From an uncultured SAR86 cluster bacterium (GTDB taxonomy: Bacteria; Pseudomonadota; Gammaproteobacteria; Magnimaribacterales; Magnimaribacteraceae), in assembly GCA_902542325.1 (NCBI GenBank), contig CACBUE010000008.1, positions 1 through 58,429 of the forward strand: 58,429 nt of DNA, read 5' to 3'. The notes beneath the pieces are model-generated. The model ran no database searches, was not told where the DNA came from, and saw nothing but the letters and a program-made list of their open reading frames with translations. Shown here in pieces: positions 44,937 through 53,954 of this stretch (positions are counted from its first letter, which is position 1; every line of letters begins with the position of its first letter). The position numbers were made by a program, and so were the translations under genes.

Positions 44937-45655
44937 TTTGAAAATACAAAGGTCCTGAAATTTAAATTAGATAAAATTTTCTCAGCCTTTTTAAAACCAG
45001 CTGTTCTTGCTCTTAAAATATGTTCTTCTTCACATTCCGTCTTTAGAATCCCTTCCAAAGAATCTCGTTTTCCGGAAATTTCTAAATCAGAGTAACCATT
45101 TGCTGATTTAAATAGATGATGTGTATTGATAATTCTTTGATTCTCAAATTTATTTTCATAATGAACTTTCTCTGACAAAATTAAAACTCCATTCGGGATT
45201 AAGGCTTTAAATATTTTTTTGAATAGAATATCTCTTTCTTCCAAGTCCAAAAATTGTATGAGATAGTTTACGACTATTAGAGAAGCTTTCTGTAAATCAC
45301 TTTCCATAATATCTTCATTCAAGAAAATTAATGAGCTAGGATTTTTATAGTTTTTAAATATACGCTCGCATTCATCTATCATAGCCTCTGATTTATCAAT
45401 TGCGATTATTTTAGCTTTGTTTGCGCCTTGAAGAATTGAAAAGCTAGATGCTCCTAGAGAGCAACCAATGTCATAACAATTTGTATCATCCTTATAAAAA
45501 TTTTTAGCATAATGGGTAATGATATTTAAACTAGTTTTATAGCCAGGAACAGATCTTTGTATCATATCTTCAAAAACTTCTGCTACCTCTTCATTAAAGG
45601 TAAAGGGCAAACCACTTAAATTGCCTTTTTCATAAATATTATCCTGCTTTCCCAT
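44933..45655 (-). CDS. cmoA: Carboxy-SAM synthase
   Basis: A 240-residue SAM-dependent enzyme that makes carboxy-SAM from SAM and prephenate for CmoB. It begins with FTFNEEVAEVFEDMIQRSVPGY and carries CYDIGCSLGASSFSIL and the FLDLEERDILFKKI region. The ATG start is followed four bases before its stop by cmoB. It is divergent from the GNAT gene with a 30-bp gap. Confidence 0.95.
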   Translation of the reverse strand: MGKQDNIYEKGNLSGLPFTFNEEVAEVFEDMIQRSVPGYKTSLNIITHYAKNFYKDDTNCYDIGCSLGASSFSILQGANKAKIIAIDKSEAMIDECERIFKNYKNPSSLIFLNEDIMESDLQKASLIVVNYLIQFLDLEERDILFKKIFKALIPNGVLILSEKVHYENKFENQRIINTHHLFKSANGYSDLEISGKRDSLEGILKTECEEEHILRARTAGFKKAEKILSNLNFRTFVFSK

Positions 45656-45685
45656 AACAGCTATTGTAGAATCTAACCCCTTAAT

Positions 45686-46129
45686 ATGCCTAATTACTCT
45701 ATTAAATCTCCTAAAAGCAATGAAGAATGGGAAAGCTATCTCTTATTTAGATGGGAAGTACTTAGAAAACCTCTAGGTATGTCAAAAGAATCTTTCGCAG
45801 ACTCCATAGAAGATAAAAGTTTTCATTTGATGGGGATAGATGAAAAAGAAAATGTGATCGCTTCAGGTAGAGTGCATTTCAATACTGAGAATGAAGCTCA
45901 AATAAGATATATGGCCGTAGATAGTCGGTTTAAAAGAAGGGGTATAGGTTCAGAGATTGTTGATAAATTGGAAAGATATGCAACTTCTAAAGGAGCAGGA
46001 ATTATGGTTTTGAATGCAAGAGAAGAGGCAATAAGTTTCTATTCAAGTCTTGGTTACAAAGAGGTATGTCCATATCATTCTGATACAGGCATACCTCATA
46101 AAACTATGAAAAAAAGTCTTCTTATTTAA
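45686..46129 (+). CDS. GNAT family N-acetyltransferase
   Basis: A 147-residue single GNAT domain. The acetyl-CoA loop is RYMAVDSRFKRRGIGSEIVDKLE and the C-terminal FYSSLGYKEV is typical. The N-terminal LLFRWEVLRKPLGM resembles ElaA-like and YjcF-like proteins. The acceptor is unknown. Its TAA shares TTAA with the convergent pyrophosphatase stop. Confidence 0.88.
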   Translation: MPNYSIKSPKSNEEWESYLLFRWEVLRKPLGMSKESFADSIEDKSFHLMGIDEKENVIASGRVHFNTENEAQIRYMAVDSRFKRRGIGSEIVDKLERYATSKGAGIMVLNAREEAISFYSSLGYKEVCPYHSDTGIPHKTMKKSLLI

Positions 46130-48132
46130 AGCAAAGGAGCAATTACTAAACTTACAATTGCCATCACATTAATTAGAATATTCATTGAAGGTCCTGATGT
46201 GTCCTTGAAAGGATCTCCAACAGTATCACCAACAACAGCTGCTGAATGAGTATCAGTACCTTTACCACCAAGGTTTCCTTTTTCAATGTACTTCTTAGCG
46301 TTATCCCAAGCACCCCCAGCATTTGCCATGAATAATGCCATAAGCACGCAAACTAGGAGACCTCCCGCAAGCATTCCACCCAAAGCTTCAGCTCCAATTC
46401 CTAGTCCAACTAAAGGTGGTGCCGAAACAGCAATTACTCCAGGTAGGAGCATTTTCTTAAGTGCTGCTGCTGTTGCAATATCTACACATTTTGCAGTATC
46501 GGGCTCTGCATTACCTTCTAAAAGTCCTGGGATTTCTTTGAATTGTCTTCTTATTTCATTAATCATTTCAAAGGCGGCATCTCCAACAGCTGTCATAGTA
46601 ATTGAAGCTATTAAGAAGGGTATTGCTCCTCCAATAAATATACCTATTAGTACTGTAGGGTTAGATAAAATAAGTTGAAGTGGCTCGGCTCTATTAGCAG
46701 AAACTGTTTCAACAAAAGCCGAGATTATTGCTAGCGCTGCTAAAGCAGCAGCTCCGATAGCGAAACCCTTACCAATAGCAGCAGTAGTGTTACCTTGCTC
46801 ATCTAATTCGTCTGTAATTACTCTAGTCTCAGAAGGCATACCTGCCATTTCTGCTATCCCTCCAGCATTATCTGCTACAGGTCCATAAGCATCTATAGCC
46901 ATGGTTATACCTACAGTCGACAACATACCAACTGCGGCAATACCAACACCATAAAGGCCCGTTAATTCAGTTGAAATATAAATAATGAGAATAATGCAAG
47001 CTATAGGTAGGACCACAGATTGCATACCTACTGAAAGTCCTGTGATCATCACGGTCGCAGAGCCAGTTTGGCCAGCTTCAGCGATCTTTATTACTGGGCT
47101 AGAACCAGTATAGTATTCCGTAATTAACCCAATAGCTATTCCACCTACTGAACCACAAACAACAGCCAACCAAACATCAAAACCATTAGTTCCGACTAAA
47201 GCAGTAGTTAAAAAATAAGCCGCTATGATAAAAATAAATGGCGCACCCATAGTGCCCCATCTCATTGCATTTGCAGGTGAAGACTTCGAAAACAGTCTAA
47301 CAATTACAATTCCTAGAATAGACGCTATCAAACCTATTGAAGCCAATGCCAAAGGTAAGAACATCATTCCATCTTTATCTGCTTGAGAAAATTCAGAGGT
47401 TATGAGATAGGTTGATGCTATTGCTATACAAGCCACCATTGAACCACAATAAGATTCAAAAATATCTGAGCCCATCCCAGCAATATCACCTACATTATCT
47501 CCGACATTATCAGCTATCACTCCAGGATTTCTTGGATCATCTTCCGGAATCCCAGCCTCTACTTTGCCCACTAGATCTGCTCCGACATCTGCACTTTTGG
47601 TATAGATCCCTCCACCAACTCTTGAAAATAGAGCCACGATAGATGCACCCATCGCAAAACCTTCAATTGAATGAGCATCACCACTTAATATATAAAAGAG
47701 TGTTCCTAGGCCAATCAAACCGAGTGAAGCTACACAAAGACCCATAATCGAACCGCCATAAAAAGCTACGGATAAAGCTGCTTCAGCACCCGAGTCAGAA
47801 GCAGCTGTTGCTGTTCTTACATTTGCTTTAGTAGCAGAGTACATACCTATCCAACCGGCTACAGAGGAAGATAAGGCCCCTGCGAAAACAGCTATTGCAG
47901 TTCCTTCGCCCAAGGAAAACCATACTAAAACTATAACTATTAATGCAAAAATGCTTAAGTAGGTATATTCGGTCTTCATAAAGGTCATTGCACCAAGATG
48001 TATTTGGTCACCGATTTTCTTTACACTCTCATCTCCTTCAGGAAATCTGGTAACAACTAGATATATACCCAAAGCAACTAATAAGCCCAAAACACCAAGC
48101 ATTGGTGGTACTGCAAGATAACTTTCTAACAT
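46126..48132 (-). CDS. hppA: Membrane-bound ion-translocating pyrophosphatase
   Basis: A 668-residue protein with about 16 helices that couples PPi hydrolysis to H+ or Na+ pumping. The active-site block [21 protein letters not shown] (about 182-202) and [21 protein letters not shown] are intact. The GNTTA position (Ala451) matches the K+-dependent subfamily, as K+-independent enzymes have Lys there. H+ versus Na+ cannot be settled by eye. A TGAGGAG ribosome site precedes the start. Such pumps save energy in slow-growing marine cells. Confidence 0.95.
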   Translation of the reverse strand: MLESYLAVPPMLGVLGLLVALGIYLVVTRFPEGDESVKKIGDQIHLGAMTFMKTEYTYLSIFALIVIVLVWFSLGEGTAIAVFAGALSSSVAGWIGMYSATKANVRTATAASDSGAEAALSVAFYGGSIMGLCVASLGLIGLGTLFYILSGDAHSIEGFAMGASIVALFSRVGGGIYTKSADVGADLVGKVEAGIPEDDPRNPGVIADNVGDNVGDIAGMGSDIFESYCGSMVACIAIASTYLITSEFSQADKDGMMFLPLALASIGLIASILGIVIVRLFSKSSPANAMRWGTMGAPFIFIIAAYFLTTALVGTNGFDVWLAVVCGSVGGIAIGLITEYYTGSSPVIKIAEAGQTGSATVMITGLSVGMQSVVLPIACIILIIYISTELTGLYGVGIAAVGMLSTVGITMAIDAYGPVADNAGGIAEMAGMPSETRVITDELDEQGNTTAAIGKGFAIGAAALAALAIISAFVETVSANRAEPLQLILSNPTVLIGIFIGGAIPFLIASITMTAVGDAAFEMINEIRRQFKEIPGLLEGNAEPDTAKCVDIATAAALKKMLLPGVIAVSAPPLVGLGIGAEALGGMLAGGLLVCVLMALFMANAGGAWDNAKKYIEKGNLGGKGTDTHSAAVVGDTVGDPFKDTSGPSMNILINVMAIVSLVIAPLL

Positions 48133-48205
48133 TATTTCTCCTCAAAAATATTGGAATTTATATTCCGAGCGCGTAGTCTAACGGTATAAAGGTTTAATTA
48201 AAATA

Positions 48206-49468
48206 TTATTTTTCAGAATGAAAAGTTTCTAAATCAAATTCATCCTCAGAGACTGCAACTACACTAGAAACCATAGCGTCTCCAGTAACATTGACAGCAG
48301 TTCTCGTCATGTCCAACAACCTATCAACCCCTATAATTAATGCAATACCTTCTACTGGTAAACCAACCTGTTCGAGAACCATTGCAAGCATAATTAAACC
48401 AACTCCGGGAACGCCAGCAGTTCCTATAGATGCCAGAGTTGCAGTAAGAATGACCATCAAGTAATCGACCATAGAAAGTTCAATGTTGTAAGCCTGAGAA
48501 ATAAAGACTGTAGCTATGCCTTGCATGATAGCTGTTCCATCCATATTAATTGTTGCTCCAAGTGGCACCGTAAAAGATCCAATTGAAGAGTTGACACCTA
48601 TTTTATTTTTTACTGTATCCAAAGTTATAGGCATTGTTGCGCTGCTTGAAGAGGTACTAAAAGCAAAGACAGCAAGCGATCTTACTTTCATAAAAAACTT
48701 AATAGGATTTAATCGCGCTAAAAGAGTCAATAAACTGCCGTAAGTTATGAATGCATGGAAGATTAAAACAAAAACAAGTAAAAAGAAGTACTTTGCTAAA
48801 TCCCCAATCATACCGAATCCTTGAACAGCAAATAGTGAGAAAAGTAACGCAAAGATTCCATAAGGTGCAAGTTCGATAAGCATCCTTACCAAATTCAAGA
48901 TCACATTATTTATTAACTCAAACGCGTTCTTCAATGGTTCACCTGCAGATCCAAGACTCTTTAAAGCAATTCCAAATAAAAGCGAGAAAACAATAATTTG
49001 AAGCATATTTCCTTCAGCCATGGCAGCAATGGGGTTTGTCGGAAAAATATTGATTAAAACTTCTTTTATTGATGGTGCCTCAGTTGAAGCAAAAGTTGTT
49101 GGTAAAGCTAGATCAATTCCTATACCAGGTTGAAATAAAAGAGCGAAGGAAAGTGCTATCGTTATAGCTATTGCAGTTGTTAATAAATATAGAGATAAAG
49201 TTTTGATACTTATAGTGCCTATTCTAGATGTAGAAGAAATTGAAACAACGCCACAAACAAGAGAGAAAAATACAAGGGGAACAATTACTAATCTTAAAGA
49301 GGCTATGAAAATTTGTCCCACAACATCCAATAAACCTTCGGTGAAAAAATTTATCAAAATTAATTGGCCTATACTCCCTAATAAACCTGCATCATTAACC
49401 AATTTAAGCAAGATACCACCAGCCATAGCCAATAGCATGGAAAGAATAATTCTAGAAGTTAGAGTCAT
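48206..49468 (-). CDS. Dicarboxylate/amino acid:cation symporter (DAACS family)
   Basis: A 420-residue GltP/DctA-type secondary transporter. The re-entrant loop motif STSSSSATMPITLD, the NMDGTAIMQGIATVFISQ helix and the C-terminal DRLLDMTRTAVNVTGDAM are diagnostic. Eight helices and two hairpins are expected. Likely substrates are glutamate, aspartate or C4-dicarboxylates, which sequence alone cannot separate. It follows the rubredoxin gene by three bases. Confidence 0.93.
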   Translation of the reverse strand: MTLTSRIILSMLLAMAGGILLKLVNDAGLLGSIGQLILINFFTEGLLDVVGQIFIASLRLVIVPLVFFSLVCGVVSISSTSRIGTISIKTLSLYLLTTAIAITIALSFALLFQPGIGIDLALPTTFASTEAPSIKEVLINIFPTNPIAAMAEGNMLQIIVFSLLFGIALKSLGSAGEPLKNAFELINNVILNLVRMLIELAPYGIFALLFSLFAVQGFGMIGDLAKYFFLLVFVLIFHAFITYGSLLTLLARLNPIKFFMKVRSLAVFAFSTSSSSATMPITLDTVKNKIGVNSSIGSFTVPLGATINMDGTAIMQGIATVFISQAYNIELSMVDYLMVILTATLASIGTAGVPGVGLIMLAMVLEQVGLPVEGIALIIGVDRLLDMTRTAVNVTGDAMVSSVVAVSEDEFDLETFHSEK

Positions 49469-49471
49469 TAG

Positions 49472-49639
49472 TTAACCTATTTCAATCATCTCAAAATCTT
49501 CTTTGCCTACTCCGCAGTCAGGACAAATCCAATCTTCGGGTACATCTTCCCATTTTGTTCCGGGCTCAATGCCATCATCCGGCCAGCCTTCCTCTTCATC
49601 ATAAATCAGACCACAAACAATGCATTCCCACTTTTTCAA
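49472..49639 (-). CDS. Rubredoxin
   Basis: A 55-residue rubredoxin. The two iron-binding knuckles are [17 protein letters not shown] and [15 protein letters not shown], giving four Cys ligands for one Fe. Translation begins at a TTG (49639) with AAGGAG five to six bases upstream, a strong ribosome site that fixes the start. It passes single electrons, for example to alkane hydroxylases, rubrerythrins or oxidases, but no partner is in the window. It is divergent from ubiA, and in pseudomonads rubredoxin genes also lie near ubiA. Confidence 0.95.
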   Translation of the reverse strand: MKKWECIVCGLIYDEEEGWPDDGIEPGTKWEDVPEDWICPDCGVGKEDFEMIEIG

Positions 49640-49732
49640 AGCTTACTCCTTTTCCAAAAAAAGATATTCTAACTCAACTTTATTAGCAACTTAGACTAAA
49701 GTATCAATCTTCTCGACAAGTATTGTTTGCCG

Positions 49733-50593
49733 ATGTACAAAACAAAGAAAATTTTAAGCTTTATTAAATTAATGAGAGCAGATAAACCAATTGGTACTGC
49801 ACTTCTATTATGGCCTACCCTTAGTGCTTTTTTTATTCTGACAAATGGTAATCCAAACTTACTCTTAATATTCTTATTTATGCTTGGAACATTTTTAATG
49901 AGATCAGCAGGCTGCGTAATAAATGATTATTTTGATAGAGATTTTGATGGAAAAGTAGAAAGAACAAAAAATAGACCTATGATTACTGGTGAAATTAGAC
50001 CCGTTGAAGCCTTGAGTCTTTTTACTTTGTTGGTATTACTTTCTGCTTCTCTACTATTCTTCATGAATCTATTAACCACTTATATGGCTATAGTTGGTCT
50101 AGCCCTGGCGACTATTTACCCCTTAAGTAAAAGATTTTTTTCTGTACCTCAGATTTTTTTAGGACTCGCTTTTTCCTGGGGGATAATTATGGTATCTGCA
50201 GCTGAAACAAATAACATAAGCAACATTAGTCTCTTATTATTTTTTTCATGTTTTTTTTGGATTATTGCTTATGACACTGCTTATGCACTATGTGATAAGA
50301 AAGATGATTTAAATTTAGGGATAAATTCTTCAGCAATTACTTTTGGAAGCATCGTAGTTCCTCTCTTCTTTTTGTTTCATCTCACTTCTATTTTGATATT
50401 AGTTTATGCAGCGGTTCTTCTTAATTTACATACTAGTTTTTACCCTTTCGCACTATTCAGTTTCTTACTGGCTATTTACCAAACCTATCTGATTAAAGAC
50501 CAAATAAGTAGCCAGTGCCTTAAAGCTTTCAAAAATAATAATTGGCTAGGGCTATCTATTTTTCTAGGTTCCATTTTGGGTGTTTCGCTATGA
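49733..50593 (+). CDS. ubiA: 4-hydroxybenzoate polyprenyltransferase
   Basis: About 286 residues with seven to nine helices; prenylates 4-hydroxybenzoate in ubiquinone synthesis. The Asp-rich prenyl-PP motifs are INDYFDRDFDGKVERTKNRP and DTAYALCDKKDDLNLG. The N-terminus LMRADKPIGTALLLWPTL is typical. ATG 49733 is chosen over TTG 49727; neither has a clear ribosome site. ubiC, often upstream, is absent. It overlaps the next gene by four bases. Confidence 0.95.
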   Translation: MYKTKKILSFIKLMRADKPIGTALLLWPTLSAFFILTNGNPNLLLIFLFMLGTFLMRSAGCVINDYFDRDFDGKVERTKNRPMITGEIRPVEALSLFTLLVLLSASLLFFMNLLTTYMAIVGLALATIYPLSKRFFSVPQIFLGLAFSWGIIMVSAAETNNISNISLLLFFSCFFWIIAYDTAYALCDKKDDLNLGINSSAITFGSIVVPLFFLFHLTSILILVYAAVLLNLHTSFYPFALFSFLLAIYQTYLIKDQISSQCLKAFKNNNWLGLSIFLGSILGVSL

Positions 50594-51753
50594 AGATAGA
50601 TTTCATAGATTCAATAGAAAAAATTAATAAAGAAGACTGGGAAGCTGTTTTAAGTAGTAAATATCCTTTCTTAAAATATGAATTCTTAAAAGCTCTAGAA
50701 GTAACAAATTGTGTGTCTCCCCAGCAAGGATGGACACCGTTCCACTTGATTGCTTCAGAAAATAAAAGAATTGTGGCCATTATGCCTCTGTATATAAAAA
50801 CAGATTCGCAAGGAGAATTCATTTTTGATTGGTCATGGGCCGATGCCTATTACAGAAATGGACTCAACTACTATCCAAAACTAGTAAGTTCGATACCTTT
50901 TACTCCTGCAAGTGGTCCCAGAATACTTATTACCGATGAAACAAGAAGTAGGGAAATTATCCAAGAAATATCCAAAGCTCTTAAGCAAATCACTGAAGAA
51001 AGTGATTTCTCAAGTGTACACATTCTTTTGGCCAATAAAGATGAAATTAAAGATTTCTCACAAGAAGATTTTAGCTTAAGAACAAGTTACTCTTTTCATT
51101 GGTTTAATAATCACTACCATAGTTTTGAAAATTTTCTACAAGATATGACTTCAAGGCAAAGAAAAAATATTAAGAAAGAAAGAAAGAAGATTAATGACCA
51201 AGGCGTTACGGTATCTAGAGTATGTGGCAGTGCAATCACTCTAGAAATGCTTGAGACTTTTTATCAGTTCTATCAAGTCACCTATTTAAAAAGAGGCATG
51301 CGCGGATATTTAAATTTTGAATTTTTTAAAAAAATTGTAGAGTCCATTCCCGAGACTATTATGTTGGTGCTTGCAAAAAATAATTCAGGAGAATATGTAG
51401 CGGGTGCTTTAAACTTTTTTGACGATGAAAAGCTTTATGGCCGTTACTGGGGGTGTCTAGAAGAATATGATTCTCTTCATTTTGAAACATGCTATTACCA
51501 AGGTATTGAGTTCTGTATTGAAGAAAAACTTAAATCTTTTGATCCAGGTGTTCAAGGTGAACACAAGATTAAAAGAGGTTTCTGCCCTATTGAGACTTTC
51601 TCTCTTCACTGGATAAAGGATTTAAGATTTAAAGAAGCTATCGATGATTTTTTAGATAGAGAAAGAGAGCATATTCTGGAATATAACCAAGATCGAAGAG
51701 CTCTATTGCCCTTCAAAAAAGAAGTAACAATCGACTTATATGACAAAATTTAA
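50590..51753 (+). CDS. COG3146-type GNAT-fold N-acyltransferase
   Basis: About 387 residues from ATG 50590, overlapping the ubiA stop (ATGA). The family (DUF482/COG3146) is a FemAB/GNAT-like acyltransferase of unknown substrate. Recognisable parts are FDWSWADAYYRNGLNYYPKL, the basic TSRQRKNIKKERKKI, GRYWGCLEEYDSLHFETCYYQ in pieces and GVQGEHKIKRGFCPIET near the end. No signal peptide. It overlaps the AlkA-like gene by 14 bases. Confidence 0.85.
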   Translation: MKIDFIDSIEKINKEDWEAVLSSKYPFLKYEFLKALEVTNCVSPQQGWTPFHLIASENKRIVAIMPLYIKTDSQGEFIFDWSWADAYYRNGLNYYPKLVSSIPFTPASGPRILITDETRSREIIQEISKALKQITEESDFSSVHILLANKDEIKDFSQEDFSLRTSYSFHWFNNHYHSFENFLQDMTSRQRKNIKKERKKINDQGVTVSRVCGSAITLEMLETFYQFYQVTYLKRGMRGYLNFEFFKKIVESIPETIMLVLAKNNSGEYVAGALNFFDDEKLYGRYWGCLEEYDSLHFETCYYQGIEFCIEEKLKSFDPGVQGEHKIKRGFCPIETFSLHWIKDLRFKEAIDDFLDREREHILEYNQDRRALLPFKKEVTIDLYDKI

Positions 51754-52366
51754 ATTGCTCAATGAAGAAACTTTAAAAGAAGGTTTTGATTTCCTGGCAA
51801 AAAGAGAGCCAGGTTTTAAGAAAGTACTTGAAGAAAAAAATTATGAGATAAATCCCTTCAGTAAGAAAGAAGGTTTTGAAGGACTGATAAGTTTGATTGT
51901 CGAACAGCAACTATCAGTCGCTTCCGCACAAGCTATCTTTGGAAGAATGAAAATTTTAGTAAAGCCCTTTACTCCAGAGATGTTTCTATCTGTAAATCCC
52001 GAGAAATTTAAAGAGGTAGGATTGAGCAAACAGAAGATAGATTATTGTTCCGGTATCGCTAAAAAAATTGTTGATAATGAATTAGATCTTAAAGCTCTCA
52101 AAAACAAAGGAGATTCACAGGTTATTAAGGAGCTAATTGAAATTAGAGGTATTGGAGAATGGACTGCCCAATGCTATTTAATGGCATGCTTAAAAAGGCT
52201 TGATGCTTGGCCTTATTCTGATTTAGGACTAATTGTAGCTGCCCAAAGAATGAAGGGGCTCAAAGATAGACCTGACTATTTGACAATGGAAAAAATCTCT
52301 GAACCTTGGTCTCCCTTCAGAAGTCTAGCTGCGTTAATATTATGGTCGACTTATGATAAAGAATAA
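51740..52366 (+). CDS. DNA-3-methyladenine glycosylase (AlkA-like HhH-GPD)
   Basis: A 208-residue helix-hairpin-helix glycosylase for alkylated bases. LISLIVEQQLSVASAQAI opens the fold, IRGIGEWTAQCYLM is the HhH motif, and WPYSDLGLIVA holds the catalytic Asp. It lacks the N-terminal TBP-like domain of E. coli AlkA, as many bacterial homologs do. It overlaps both neighbours by 14 bases, so the four genes from ubiA form one operon. Confidence 0.9.
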   Translation: MTKFKLLNEETLKEGFDFLAKREPGFKKVLEEKNYEINPFSKKEGFEGLISLIVEQQLSVASAQAIFGRMKILVKPFTPEMFLSVNPEKFKEVGLSKQKIDYCSGIAKKIVDNELDLKALKNKGDSQVIKELIEIRGIGEWTAQCYLMACLKRLDAWPYSDLGLIVAAQRMKGLKDRPDYLTMEKISEPWSPFRSLAALILWSTYDKE

Positions 52367-52808
52367 GATTAGTAGATATAAAGATAGCAAGAGAGGTTTA
52401 AATCAACTTCTACGTTTGTATGAGAGGAATTATTTAAAACTTGTTCACTTATTCCCTATCGCAGATCATGAGAAAAGTATGGTCTATTTGATACCTGAAG
52501 GTATATTGAATAAAGAAATAAAAATTTCCCGTAAAAGATTATCCAGTCATACATCAGTCATAGAGATCTATAAATCTAAGTCTCTATCTTTATTACAAAA
52601 TACGGAAATTGAAATATATATCTACCATGATGCAAAAATGGCTGAGGTTAGAAAATTCAATGGTAAAAGGCAATTCTGGTTAAGAAATAAATATCCCAAT
52701 AAGAATATGCTCAGTAAAGATGAAAAATTCCAATGGAATTTCTTCTTGGAAGAGTTCTTAACTCATACAAAAACACACGGATTAAGCATTCTGAAGAACG
52801 CACTATAA
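52353..52808 (+). CDS. DUF1249 (YqiB-like) protein
   Basis: A 151-residue protein of the DUF1249 family. The pattern LNQLLRLYERNYLKLVHLFP, then IEIYIYHDAKMAEVRKF and YPNKNMLSKDEKFQWNFFLEEFL matches E. coli YqiB and its homologs. Function is unknown. The gene overlaps the glycosylase by 14 bases. Confidence 0.85.
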   Translation: MIKNKISRYKDSKRGLNQLLRLYERNYLKLVHLFPIADHEKSMVYLIPEGILNKEIKISRKRLSSHTSVIEIYKSKSLSLLQNTEIEIYIYHDAKMAEVRKFNGKRQFWLRNKYPNKNMLSKDEKFQWNFFLEEFLTHTKTHGLSILKNAL

Positions 52809-52859
52809 AGGTGCTTTTGCACATTTTAAGAACTTTTCAATAGAAATTTATCTACTTTT

Positions 52860-52876
52860 TGCACAAAAATTGTTCT
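52860..52876 (+). promoter_or_regulatory. NtrC-like binding site upstream of glutamine synthetase
   Basis: TGCACAAAAATTGTTCT matches the enteric NtrC consensus TGCAC-N7-GTGCA in the left half, the A/T centre and part of the right half (about 13 of 17 against the E. coli glnA site). It overlaps the upstream edge of the candidate promoter. The right half is imperfect, so it may be chance. Confidence 0.35.
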
Positions 52877-52892
52877 TTTATGCTTTTTGACG

Positions 52893-52901
52893 TGCTACTA
52901 T
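52893..52901 (+). promoter_or_regulatory. Candidate extended -10 promoter for glutamine synthetase
   Basis: TGCTACTAT is an extended -10 (TG-N-TACTAT) giving a start near 52908 and a leader of about 27 nt that includes the GGAG ribosome site at 52924-52927. The -35 region is poor. The 126-bp gap shows no GG-N10-GC sigma-54 element. Confidence 0.4.
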
Positions 52902-52934
52902 TCTTCGGCTTTTAATTACGAATGGAGAAAATTA

Positions 52935-53906
52935 ATGACAAAATATGAATATATATGGCTCGATGGTTATGAGCCTGAAGCTAACTTGAGAAGTAAAGTT
53001 AAAGTAACAGATGGAGAGCCACCTGCGTGGTCCTTTGATGGTTCCTCCACTTTACAAGCAGAAGGCGGAAGTTCCGACTGTATACTTTTACCAGTTCAAC
53101 AATACGAGAATCCTACAAATGAGGGTTCCTTGGTTTTGTGTGAAGTTGAAACTGGCGAACATGAAACTCACCCATCAAATTTCAGAGCAGCAGCAGCCTC
53201 TGTTGTAACTGACGAATGGTGGTTTGGATTTGAGCAAGAATATTTCTTAACTAACCCAGACGGTACAATTCTAGGATGGGAAGATGGAACTCCTACTAGG
53301 CCACAAGGAGAATACTACTGTGCCGTTGGAGCGGCCAATGTCAAAGGAAGGGAAATAAGCGATGCACATTTGGATGCTTGCCTAGATGCAGGTATTGAGC
53401 TTACCGGTACAAATGCCGAGGTTGCTTTAGGTCAATGGGAATATCAATGCTTCGGTAAGGGTATAAAAGCAGCTGATGACTTGTGGATGAGCAGATATAT
53501 ACTTTATAAAGTAGCTGAAGAATTCGGTGTATCAGTAAACATTCACCCTAAGCCAAAAACTGGAGACTGGAATGGATCAGGAATGCACTCTAACTTCTCT
53601 AATGAAGAAATGAGAACTTCAGGAAGTGAAGAGCTATTCAGTTCTATGTGCGACAAATTGGGCGAAGTGCATAAAGAAGGCATAGCATTATACGGTTCTG
53701 ATAATGATATGCGCTTAACAGGATTGCATGAAACTCAAAGCATAGACCAGTTCTCTTACGGAGTTAGTGACAGAGGAGCTAGTATCAGAATTCCTATCTA
53801 TACTGTTGAACATGATTGGAATGGATACTTAGAAGATAGAAGGCCTGCTTCTAATGCAGATCCTTACAAAATTGTAGCTCATATAGTCGGAACATTAACT
53901 TCTTAG
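52935..53906 (+). CDS. glnII: Type II glutamine synthetase
   Basis: About 323 residues from ATG 52935 with GGAG seven bases upstream. The short length and motifs match eukaryote-like GSII, not the 470-residue enteric GlnA: YIWLDGYEPEANLRSKVK, WSFDGSSTLQAEG, the metal/ATP block WWFGFEQEYFL (Glu100, Glu102), WNGSGMHSNFS and SIRIPIYT. GSII lacks the adenylylation Tyr loop. It converts glutamate and ammonia to glutamine. It is followed by a terminator hairpin and ntrB-ntrC, the place normally held by glnA. Confidence 0.93.
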   Translation: MTKYEYIWLDGYEPEANLRSKVKVTDGEPPAWSFDGSSTLQAEGGSSDCILLPVQQYENPTNEGSLVLCEVETGEHETHPSNFRAAAASVVTDEWWFGFEQEYFLTNPDGTILGWEDGTPTRPQGEYYCAVGAANVKGREISDAHLDACLDAGIELTGTNAEVALGQWEYQCFGKGIKAADDLWMSRYILYKVAEEFGVSVNIHPKPKTGDWNGSGMHSNFSNEEMRTSGSEELFSSMCDKLGEVHKEGIALYGSDNDMRLTGLHETQSIDQFSYGVSDRGASIRIPIYTVEHDWNGYLEDRRPASNADPYKIVAHIVGTLTS

Positions 53907-53916
53907 GTTCGTAATT

Positions 53917-53951
53917 TTATATCCGGAGACAAGCTCTCCGGATATAATTTT
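53917..53951 (+). terminator. Intrinsic terminator between glutamine synthetase and ntrB
   Basis: A perfect 13-bp stem, TTATATCCGGAGA (53917-53929) with TCTCCGGATATAA (53935-53947), loop CAAGC, followed by TTTT. It ends four bases before the ntrB GTG. It should end most transcripts from the synthetase promoter, leaving reduced read-through into ntrB-ntrC, as between glnA and glnL in E. coli. Confidence 0.8.
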
Positions 53952-53954
53952 AGA

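Noticed and set aside
46286-46678. Open frame of 130 codons opposite hppA
   Set aside because: It mirrors small-residue-rich membrane helices of the pyrophosphatase and shows no domain; it is a shadow of hppA.
48153-48166. GGAAT-ATTCC hairpin in the hppA leader as a riboswitch or terminator
   Set aside because: Only five pairs with a short loop, no T run and no larger conserved fold visible.
52811-52822. GTGC-TTTT-GCAC palindrome upstream of glutamine synthetase as an NtrC site
   Set aside because: Its half-sites are in the wrong orientation for NtrC (GTGC...GCAC instead of GCAC...GTGC) and it may be just a small hairpin after the DUF1249 gene.
52809-52934. A sigma-54 promoter for glutamine synthetase
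   Set aside because: Both GG dinucleotides that I checked lack GC at the required 10-base spacing, so no -24/-12 element is claimed.
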